Assembly (NCBI GenBank): GCA_021776735.1
Contig: JAJFFH010000051.1
Span: forward strand, 1-64,000
Source: Planctomycetota bacterium
GTDB taxonomy: Bacteria; Planctomycetota; PLA2
Reading direction: 5' to 3'
Length of the DNA: 64,000 nucleotides
This document shows positions 51,656-57,778 of the stretch, piece after piece (positions within the stretch are counted from its first letter, which is position 1; every line of letters starts with the position of its first letter). The translations under genes and the position numbers were made by a program. The notes under the pieces are model-generated. The model worked only from the letters and a program-made list of their open reading frames with translations, searched no databases and was not told the DNA's origin.

Positions 51656-51666
51656 GATATGCAAGG
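51629..51666. promoter_or_regulatory. Inverted repeat over the start codons of the DUF4143 ATPase gene
   Basis: Arms CCTTGCAATCATGGA (51629-51643) and TCCATGATATGCAAGG (51651-51666) are complementary apart from one inserted base, with spacer GGGTAGT. Position over the start suggests an operator or translational hairpin. Confidence 0.5.
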
Positions 51667-51765
51667 TTAATGCGTAAGTTTGGCCCGATGGAAGCCAGCG
51701 GGTGCGAGCGGCGGAGCCATGCGGGGACGGCTGTACAAAACGCCGGACTTGGGGGGGGCGCGTAG

Positions 51766-52677
51766 CTATCGGCGCGCTGGCGCGGCATAGCGGCGCACGC
51801 TGAACGAGCGTCCGGCGCTCGAGGTCACCCGGAACCGGCCTGTCGAGAATCCGCCGGTCCCGCCCGCCGGGCGGCGACCGGGGCTCGAGCGGAACGACGA
51901 CGGGTTCTGGCGCCGCAGGATGAACCGGCCCGGTCGCTGGACCGGATAGCTCGGGCGCGCGACGGCGTGGTTCGGCCGGCGCACGGCGTGGTTCGGGCGT
52001 TGGACGGCCTGGCCGGGGCGTCGGATCGCGTGGTCGGGTCGGCGTACACCGTGGTCCGGGCGTCGCACGGCGTGTGCGGGCCGCTGAACGGCGTGATTGG
52101 ATCGCTCGATTGCGTGGCCGGGCCGATTCACGGGGTGGCCCGAGCGCGTGACGGGATGCGACGGCCGGGCGATCGGGTGGCCGGGGCGGTTCACGGGGTG
52201 GCCGGGGCGTCCGACCGGGTGGCCCGAAATGCGCACGGGGTGGCCGCGGGGCACGATGATCGAGTTGCCGATGCGGGTTCCAAACGAAAACGGCGACCCG
52301 GCGAGGCCGGTTCCCATCGTGGCGCACGGCGAAGAAATCGCCGTCCGTTCCTGACGTGCGCCGACCTTCAGTGCGCCGGATCCGCGCTTCGTCGAGGTCT
52401 TGGTCTCTCCTGCGCGGGAGGAGAGGCTCGCCGCGCCGAAGCTCCGGCGGAGCGTAGGCGGGACGGCGATGTTTCTGCGGACGCCGGCGATGCGGCGCGT
52501 GGCGGTGCGGCGGCCGTCCGGGTACTCGTGTACCACGGTCGAGCAATAACGGCAGATGTGGTGGGCCCGGACCGGCGCGCGCCCGTTCACCCGGGCCATC
52601 GCGCGGGCGCAGGACGGGCAGTCGTCGGCAGCCGCGAGCGCGGTCAGCGCGAGTAGGATGACGGCGGTCCGTACCAC
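51766..52677 (-). CDS. Exported repeat protein with RPGHPV heptads
   Basis: 303 residues with a signal peptide (AVILLALTALAAA) and a small CxxC...CxxC zinc-ribbon-like head (CPSCARAM and ICRYCSTVV). A basic tail of about 20 imperfect seven-residue repeats such as GHPVNRP / DHAIRRP covers about 140-260. Between head and repeats, residues about 68-115 are encoded by a segment bounded by inverted tag arms (52337-52470) and show no conservation-like pattern, so they look inserted. The highly basic repeats could bind nucleic acid or cell-surface polymers. Divergent from the glycosyltransferase, 5 bp apart. Confidence 0.6.
   Translation of the reverse strand: MVRTAVILLALTALAAADDCPSCARAMARVNGRAPVRAHHICRYCSTVVHEYPDGRRTATRRIAGVRRNIAVPPTLRRSFGAASLSSRAGETKTSTKRGSGALKVGARQERTAISSPCATMGTGLAGSPFSFGTRIGNSIIVPRGHPVRISGHPVGRPGHPVNRPGHPIARPSHPVTRSGHPVNRPGHAIERSNHAVQRPAHAVRRPDHGVRRPDHAIRRPGQAVQRPNHAVRRPNHAVARPSYPVQRPGRFILRRQNPSSFRSSPGRRPAGGTGGFSTGRFRVTSSAGRSFSVRRYAAPARR
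52337..52470. repeat. 134-bp segment bounded by inverted tag arms, copy B (inside CDS)
   Basis: Starts ATCGCCGTCCGTTCC, ends GGCGGGACGGCGAT; the right 40 bp (CGCCGAAGCTCC-GGC-GGAGC hairpin and GTAGGCGGGACGG) is closely related to copy A at 19198-19331 and the length is identical, while the interior differs. Confidence 0.65.
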
Positions 52678-52682
52678 GCTCG

Positions 52683-53729
52683 ATGGCTAGCGAATTCTGT
52701 ACCGTGCCCCCGCGCCCCCCTTTCTTGTCCACTCCTGAGGTCACCGTCGTGATCCCTGTCCACAATCCGGGACCGTTCCTGGAACCGGCGCTGCAGTCCG
52801 TGCAGGGCCAGAGTCTGCGGGCTTTTCGGGTCGTGTGCGTCGATGACGGGTCCACCGACGGCTCTGGCGCGATTTTGGCGCGATGGGCACGGGAGGATGG
52901 GCGGTTTTCGGTGGTGTCGCCGGGCCGGATCGGTCTCGTCGCGGCGGCAAATCTCCTCCGCGAGCATGTCGCGACACCCTGGATGGCGCGATTTGACGCG
53001 GACGACGCGATGCATCCGCGGCGCCTCGAGCTCCAGCTCGCGTGGGCCAAGGAGCACGGCCATCACGCGGTCGGCTCGCTGGTGCGGCTTTTTCCGGCGG
53101 CGTCCGTCGGCGCGGGAAACCGGGCGTACGAGGCCTGGCTCAACTCACTGGTCGAGCCGGCCGACATTGCGCGCGACTTCTTTGTGGAGTTGCCGCTGGC
53201 CAATCCGAGCGTGACGATGCGGGTCGAGGTGTTCGATCGCGTCGGCGGCTATCGTGACAACGGCTATCCCGAGGACTACGACTTCTGGTTGCGCGCGTGG
53301 GGGGCGGGATTCTCGTTCGGCAAGGTACCGCGCGTGCTGCACTACTGGCGTGAACACGCGGCGCGCGTCACGCATACCCATCCGCGGTATTCGGTCGAGG
53401 CGTTCTTGAAGGCGAAGGTCGAGGCCCTTCTCGCGGGGCCGCTTCGCGACGACCGCCGGTTCGTCGTGTGGGGCGCGGGCATGATGGGGCGCCGCCTGAC
53501 GCGGCTGCTGGTGCGCGCGGGCCGGCCGCCGCTCGCGGTGCTCGACATCGATCCCAAAAAGATCGGCCGCAGCCGGCAGGGGCGTCCGATTCTTCCGCCG
53601 GACGCGGTACGTCCCGGAAGCGCACTCGTATTGGCGGCGGTGGGGGCCCGGGGGGCTCGCCAAAAAATCCGCGCGCGGCTGGCGGGCCAGGGCCTCGTCG
53701 AGACCGAGGACTTCTGGATGGTGGCGTGA
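52683..53729 (+). CDS. Glycosyltransferase family 2
   Basis: 348 residues. An N-terminal GT-A domain: TVVIPVHNPGPFLEPALQSV, VDDGSTDGS and MARFDADDAMHP (the DxD-like metal site) near residue 115, then NGYPEDYDFWLRAWGAG, the acceptor-side ED motif. After residue about 255 a Rossmann-like region (FVVWGAGMMGRRLTRLLV) resembles the C-terminal nucleotide-binding extension found in some GT2 proteins. Transfers a sugar to an unknown acceptor, probably surface polysaccharide. It starts 5 bp from the divergent repeat protein. No glycan cluster is nearby. Confidence 0.88.
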   Translation: MASEFCTVPPRPPFLSTPEVTVVIPVHNPGPFLEPALQSVQGQSLRAFRVVCVDDGSTDGSGAILARWAREDGRFSVVSPGRIGLVAAANLLREHVATPWMARFDADDAMHPRRLELQLAWAKEHGHHAVGSLVRLFPAASVGAGNRAYEAWLNSLVEPADIARDFFVELPLANPSVTMRVEVFDRVGGYRDNGYPEDYDFWLRAWGAGFSFGKVPRVLHYWREHAARVTHTHPRYSVEAFLKAKVEALLAGPLRDDRRFVVWGAGMMGRRLTRLLVRAGRPPLAVLDIDPKKIGRSRQGRPILPPDAVRPGSALVLAAVGARGARQKIRARLAGQGLVETEDFWMVA

Positions 53730-53750
53730 GATGAATCGACGTGCGTGGCC

Positions 53751-53926
53751 ATGCGATTCAACATCGAATTGGAACAAGAAACGGACGGGCGCTGGATCGC
53801 GGAAGTTGTCGAGCTATCCGGTGTTGTGGCCTAGGAACCTCGCCCGAAGAGGCTAGGGCGCTGGTTCAGGCTCTCGCACTTCGGACGGTTGCCGACCGCC
53901 TGGAGCACGGTGGAAGCCGGCTCTGA
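53751..53926 (+). pseudogene. HicB-like antitoxin gene with frameshift, no HicA
   Basis: The frame from ATG 53751 gives MRFNIELEQETDGRWIAEVV then ELSGVVA and a stop; a different frame continues GTSPEEARALVQALALRTVA to a stop at 53926. Together they form a HicB-like fold. The span is 176 bp, not a multiple of three, so a frameshift exists near 53830. No HicA toxin gene is found next to it. Probably a remnant. Confidence 0.65.
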
Positions 53927-53997
53927 GCTTCTCGGCGTTTTCGTTCCAGGCTGCATGAATCGTTGGCCCTCGACTCGCGCGAGCCGATTGCTTGCGT

Positions 53998-55035
53998 CTA
54001 GTCGTCCTTGAGGCGCGCCGCAGCTTCCTTTTCCCGGCGCTCTTGTTCCTTGCGGCGTTCTTCCCTGGCCTCTTCGTACGCGATCCGCTCCTTCTCGAGG
54101 TTCTCGCGTTCCTTGTCGGCGTTCGGATCCTGTCGCATGCGGCGGATCTTGATCGCCTCCTCGCGCAGCGAGAGACCGTGCTCGGGAAACTCCGTGGCAA
54201 GGGACTCGAGCCAGCGGGCGTCCTGTTCGGTGCCCCAGCCCTCGACTTGCCGGAGCAGGATGCTGAGTTCCTCGGAACGAGGCGTCTTGAGCCGCTCGCG
54301 TACGAACTTCATCGCCGACGGCGAACCGGTCGAGCGTTTCGCGATCTCGTTGAGCATGAACCTGGCCTGCTCGCGTCGCGTCGTCGCGTTGTGGATACCG
54401 ATGGCCGTGCGGGCGATGAGATCCTCGTTGCGGCTATGCAGTTCGATCGAGTTGTATGCGAATTCCCGCATCTCGGACGACTCGTTGTTCAGAGCCATGT
54501 CGATGGCCCACACCGCGGCCTCCTCGGGGTCGTGATAGTGCCGGGCCATCGCGCCCAGAAGAACCCGCCGCTCGCTGTCGTTGCGCGCCTGGTAGTAGCC
54601 GTCCCGAATCATCTGCGTCGCGTCCGCATGCTGGATCGCGCGCAGCATCGAGATCAGGACATCGCGCTGCCACATCGCGTCGCTGCCGAACCCCTTCTCC
54701 TTGATGAGCCCAAGGAGGTTGCCGATCAACAGCTTGTCCTTGACCAGGTTCGTCATGTCTTCCGCGACCTTTTGACGAAACATCAGGGCGCCGCCCTTAT
54801 TGCCCTCGTTGATCGTCCGCTCCAGTTCGCGCAGCCACCGATGGCGATCCAGCGGCGTCTTGGTCGTGGCCGGTGGATCGCGATAGGGACCCTTCTGCGC
54901 TTCAGACGCCTTCGACTTTTCCTTGGGGGGGGCCTCGGGGTCACGTTTCTTGAGGTCGTCCCCGAACTGCCACCACAAGACGAGAAGGGCAACGACGGCG
55001 AGGCCGAGACCGAGGCGCACGAGCGGCTTTTTCAT
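53998..55035 (-). CDS. Membrane-anchored helical (HEAT-like) protein
   Basis: 345 residues. A membrane span at about 7-24 (GLGLAVVALLVLWWQF), a proline/lysine-rich linker, a long region of helical repeats with HEAT-like look (DSERRVLLGAMARHYHDPEE; SSEMREFAYNSIEL), and a C-terminal coiled coil rich in Arg/Glu (EEAREERRKEQERREKEAAA). ATG 55035 lies 8 nt after a minus-strand TACTAT box and also after GGGGCAGG. A longer frame to 55131 is not supported. Unknown function; likely a scaffold facing the periplasm. Confidence 0.65.
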   Translation of the reverse strand: MKKPLVRLGLGLAVVALLVLWWQFGDDLKKRDPEAPPKEKSKASEAQKGPYRDPPATTKTPLDRHRWLRELERTINEGNKGGALMFRQKVAEDMTNLVKDKLLIGNLLGLIKEKGFGSDAMWQRDVLISMLRAIQHADATQMIRDGYYQARNDSERRVLLGAMARHYHDPEEAAVWAIDMALNNESSEMREFAYNSIELHSRNEDLIARTAIGIHNATTRREQARFMLNEIAKRSTGSPSAMKFVRERLKTPRSEELSILLRQVEGWGTEQDARWLESLATEFPEHGLSLREEAIKIRRMRQDPNADKERENLEKERIAYEEAREERRKEQERREKEAAARLKDD

Positions 55036-55097
55036 CCTGCCCCATAGTACGACCGAAAGCGGTTTCCGCGCCAAGCTACGTCGGATGAGCGCTGAGA

Positions 55098-55155
55098 GAG
55101 CAAACGGGCCTGCCCGCGCGCCGAAGAGCAAAAGCGCGAAGGCGGGACGGCGATG
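55098..55155 (+). repeat. Split-tag element with hairpin-like core
   Basis: GAGCAAACGGG, then CCTGCCCGCGCGCCGAAGA and GGCGGGACGGCGATG. It aligns with 19276-19332 in copy A. Reading AGCAAACGG at the left and ACGGCGATG at the right, it looks like the tag interrupted by about 40 bp. Confidence 0.55.
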
Positions 55156-55207
55156 CTCGTTCGCGGGTCAAGCGACCGGCGTAAAGCGTTTGGGGGACCG
55201 GCCGAAA

Positions 55208-55438
55208 ATGGGGGAGGGCATGGAAAAGGGAACGAAGGGGCCGCCGAGGAGCGGCGGAAGTCGGGCAGCGACCCGGTACATCTTCCAGGTCGACAGCAGT
55301 GCCGACGGGACGGTGCTGCGCATACTCGACACCCGCTCCGACAGGGTTTTTCGGGAAATCCCGATCGAGGACTTCCTCGCCTACGCGCGTTGCCACCGCA
55401 ACGTGAAGCCCTTTCTTCTAGGGCACTTGCCGGTCTAG
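55208..55438 (+). CDS. FlaG-like flagellar protein
   Basis: About 76 residues. After a glycine-rich start, IFQVDSSADGTVLRILDTRS then FREIPIEDFLAY fits the FlaG core (Phe-x-Val-Asp...Val-x-Ile-Asp...Glu-Ile-Arg-Gln-Ile-Pro-type). FlaG influences flagellar filament length or cap assembly. The start is ATG 55208 with GGGGGA 9 nt upstream; the frame is open further up without support. It lies between the split-tag element and a tag copy in inverted orientation, and 226 bp before fliA. Small size makes the call moderate. Confidence 0.55.
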   Translation: MGEGMEKGTKGPPRSGGSRAATRYIFQVDSSADGTVLRILDTRSDRVFREIPIEDFLAYARCHRNVKPFLLGHLPV

Positions 55439-55470
55439 TCGGGTTCCCCAGTCGAGGCCAGTTGCCACTG

Positions 55471-55540
55471 CAAGATCCGCGGAGCGGATCTTGTTGGCCG
55501 GGGCTTCGCCCCGGACGATTGAACGGGCATCGCCGTCCGT
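55471..55540. repeat. Two GNA-loop hairpins plus tag
   Basis: CAAGATCCGC-GGA-GCGGATCTTG (55471-55493) and CCGGGGC-TTC-GCCCCGG (55498-55514; loop GAA on the other strand) are perfect; the minus-strand tag core is at 55528-55540, with AGCAA on its 5' side. Confidence 0.85.
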
Positions 55541-55664
55541 TTGCTGACTCGGTTCGAGACGGTTCCAGCCCTGTCGTTTCGTTGTTGGACTCGGAATGTG
55601 CGGGGTGGTTCAGGGGGGTGCGGGCGCGCGTCGATAGCTCACCCACAGCAAGAGTGGGGGCACC

Positions 55665-56459
55665 ATGGGCTCGACAGCAACGAGAGTTACAACGGCGAAG
55701 AAGACGCAAGCCCGGAAGGGCCGCGGCAAGCGAAAGCTGAGCGCGAAGGAGCTAGTGAAGCGCGACAAGCTCGCGGTCGAGTACCTTCCGCTCGTGCGGC
55801 ACGTGGTTTCGCGAATCGCGCGCCACCTGCCGTCGCACGTCGATACCGACGAGTTGTTTCAGGTCGGTTCCATCGGCCTCGTCAATGCGTCGCGCGGCTT
55901 CGATGAGACCCGCGGGGTGTCGTTTAAGACATACGCGTTCGCGCTGATCCGCGGCGCGGTGCTGGACGAGCTTCGTCGGCTCGACGTGGTGCCGCGCTCG
56001 ACGCGCGAGAAAATCCGGGCGCTCGAGGGGCACGCGAACCGACTGTCCCACGAGCTGGGCCGCGCGCCCGCGCCGGAGGAGCTCGCCGCGGCGATGGATC
56101 TGACGCGTCGGCAGATCGAGGAACTCTTGCGCGCTGCCCGCAGCGTCGCCGTCCTGAGCCTCGACGACGGCACGTCCTCGCCGGACTCGCTGCTCGTGCG
56201 CGACATCCTGCCGTGCCCGCGCACGATCGATCCCGGCGCCAACGCGGCGAAGCTGGAACAGATCGAGATCGTCGCCGCGCGGATTCAGGAACTATGTGAC
56301 ACCGACCGTCGCGTGATCACGATGTACTATCGCGAGGGTCTCCTGCTGCGCGAAATCGGGGCCATCCTCGGCGTGACCGAGTCGCGCGTTTCGCAAATCC
56401 ACAGCCGGGCCCTCGACCGGCTCCAGGAACTGCTCCTCCCCGGCGACGACGAAAGCTGA
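55665..56459 (+). CDS. fliA: Flagellar sigma-28 factor FliA/WhiG type
   Basis: 264 residues. Region 2 (YLPLVRHVVSRIARHLPSHV; LFQVGSIGLVNASRGFDETR; FKTYAFALIRGAVLDELRRL), region 3 (HELGRAPAPEELAAAMDLTR) and region 4 (RRVITMYYREGLLLREIGAI; VTESRVSQIHSRALDRL) match the sigma-28/FliA class, including RGFDETRGVSFKTYAFALIRG-type wording. It directs RNA polymerase to late flagellar or motility promoters. SD-like GTGGGGG precedes ATG 55665. It is followed by a small FlgM-like gene, as expected for anti-sigma control. Confidence 0.92.
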   Translation: MGSTATRVTTAKKTQARKGRGKRKLSAKELVKRDKLAVEYLPLVRHVVSRIARHLPSHVDTDELFQVGSIGLVNASRGFDETRGVSFKTYAFALIRGAVLDELRRLDVVPRSTREKIRALEGHANRLSHELGRAPAPEELAAAMDLTRRQIEELLRAARSVAVLSLDDGTSSPDSLLVRDILPCPRTIDPGANAAKLEQIEIVAARIQELCDTDRRVITMYYREGLLLREIGAILGVTESRVSQIHSRALDRLQELLLPGDDES

Positions 56460-56552
56460 TCGTTCTCACGGGGCCACGACTCGCGAATAACCCGCGCAGT
56501 CATGAATGAGGGATCATGCGGGCGGGGGATCTTCCGAGAATGGAAGGGCCCC

Positions 56553-56738
56553 ATGACTCGTCGCGATTCCCACTCCCGCTTTCGCATCCTCGTCGAATCG
56601 GACATGCCGGAAGCGGCCCGCCTCGAACTCATCGAGGCGGTGAAGCGCCGCCTCGCCGCCGGCGAACTCGACAGCGACCTCGCCACGCTGGAAACCGCCG
56701 TCGCACTCCTGGACGGCGACCCGTCGGGCCAGAAGTAG
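56553..56738 (+). CDS. FlgM-like anti-sigma-28 factor (small)
   Basis: 61 residues. MPEAARLELIEAVKRRLAAG followed by ELDSDLATLETAVALL resembles the C-terminal sigma-binding part of FlgM (helical, with an Ala/Gly-turn and a final LL). At 61 residues it is shorter than typical FlgM, with the export part reduced. GGAAGGG upstream supports ATG 56553; 93 bp after fliA on the same strand. It should hold FliA inactive until hook completion. Identity rests on context and pattern and is moderate. Confidence 0.5.
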   Translation: MTRRDSHSRFRILVESDMPEAARLELIEAVKRRLAAGELDSDLATLETAVALLDGDPSGQK

Positions 56739-57274
56739 CCCGCAGAGACGGTTCGCCGCGGTCTGGAACAACCCCGACGATTGCGGCAGGTCTGGCTGCG
56801 GTGGTGGATCACGCGCGACTCGGCGGGGGAACAACGGCTATCATCTGTACATGTCCAACTGTGCGACCTTCGCCGCAATGGTCGCTCGGTTGGCTCGCTT
56901 TTGCCTTCCGTTCCATGATCTGGTGGCTACTCCGATTCGCTTGGCGCAAGCCATGGAGCAAAACGGGCGGCAGCTTCGGACCTGAGTCCGCGCGAGATCA
57001 CCTCCGTTCGAAGGCGCGAGGATTTCCGTGGCCGACGGTCGTCGAATGCTCAAGCGGGGTAAGCCTCTCTTTGCTGCGTATGCTGTCCCAAGTGAGTTGG
57101 GGAACAAGCGGGCGGTCGGGGTCGATCTCGTCAAGTGCGTCGTGAAGGGAGGAGGGGGGGGGCTAAGACAGGTACCTGGTGTCAAGTAGTGAAAGCAGCA
57201 TGGGCTGCATGGGCCGCAGCGAACACTGGTGTGCCAAAAAGGATCTTCGTGCCGTGGGGCAGGGGAATCGGTAG
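56739..57274. other. Gap with interrupted coding-like frame
   Basis: No supported gene. One plus-strand frame starting at ATG 56850 (MSNCATFAAMVARLARFCLP) is stopped after about 42 codons and the same frame continues with protein-like composition (VADGRRMLKRGKPLFAAYAV) to about 57180. It could be a decayed gene. A G run at about 57150-57165 is notable. Confidence 0.35.
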
Positions 57275-57778
57275 ATGAGCAGCGGGCGGATGCGTGTTCG
57301 AAGGTGGGCTGGCGTGGCATTCTTGGTTGTCGCCGTGGTTCTCGTCGCATACTTGCGCGGGGGCGGGGCATGCGAACAGGAGGAGTCCAAGCAGGAATGG
57401 CCCGAGCCGATCGAGCTCAATACGTCGCACGGATCCGCGCGTCCGGATCCCGACGTGCGCCGAAAGTTCGACGGAGTTTGGCGCGGCGTGAGCGGGAATC
57501 ACGAGGTGACGGTCAGGTTGCGGGACGGTCTTGGGTACTGTGTCGTCGAACCCCCCGGGGTCAAGCTTGTGATCATGGTCACTGCGGTATCCGCAGAAAA
57601 CAACGTCGTTCAGTTCTGGCTAGAGGGGCACGAGAGCGATTTTGTCTGGTTGGCACGGCCCACGGAACGCGATAGGCTGAAGATTCTGAAGGTCACCGAT
57701 TGGAGGTCAAACGAGGTACGTGGACGGCAGGTTTGGCCGCGCAACTCGTTCGAGCTGAAGCGGAGAGGTGGGGCCTAG
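57275..57778 (+). CDS. Membrane-anchored protein of unknown function
   Basis: 167 residues with one N-terminal span (WAGVAFLVVAVVLVAYL) and a beta-rich body (FDGVWRGVSGNHEVTVRLRD; VKLVIMVTAVSAENNVVQFW) resembling small lipocalin- or DUF-type exported proteins. The stop TAG overlaps the stop of the minus-strand ABC exporter gene. I do not recognise a family. Base composition is slightly lower in GC than neighbours. ATG 57275 is the only good start. Confidence 0.6.
   Translation: MSSGRMRVRRWAGVAFLVVAVVLVAYLRGGGACEQEESKQEWPEPIELNTSHGSARPDPDVRRKFDGVWRGVSGNHEVTVRLRDGLGYCVVEPPGVKLVIMVTAVSAENNVVQFWLEGHESDFVWLARPTERDRLKILKVTDWRSNEVRGRQVWPRNSFELKRRGGA

Noticed and set aside
53790-53806. AAACGGACGGGCGCTGG in the HicB remnant
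   Set aside because: Encodes the conserved ETDGRW of HicB; the resemblance to the tag is chance.
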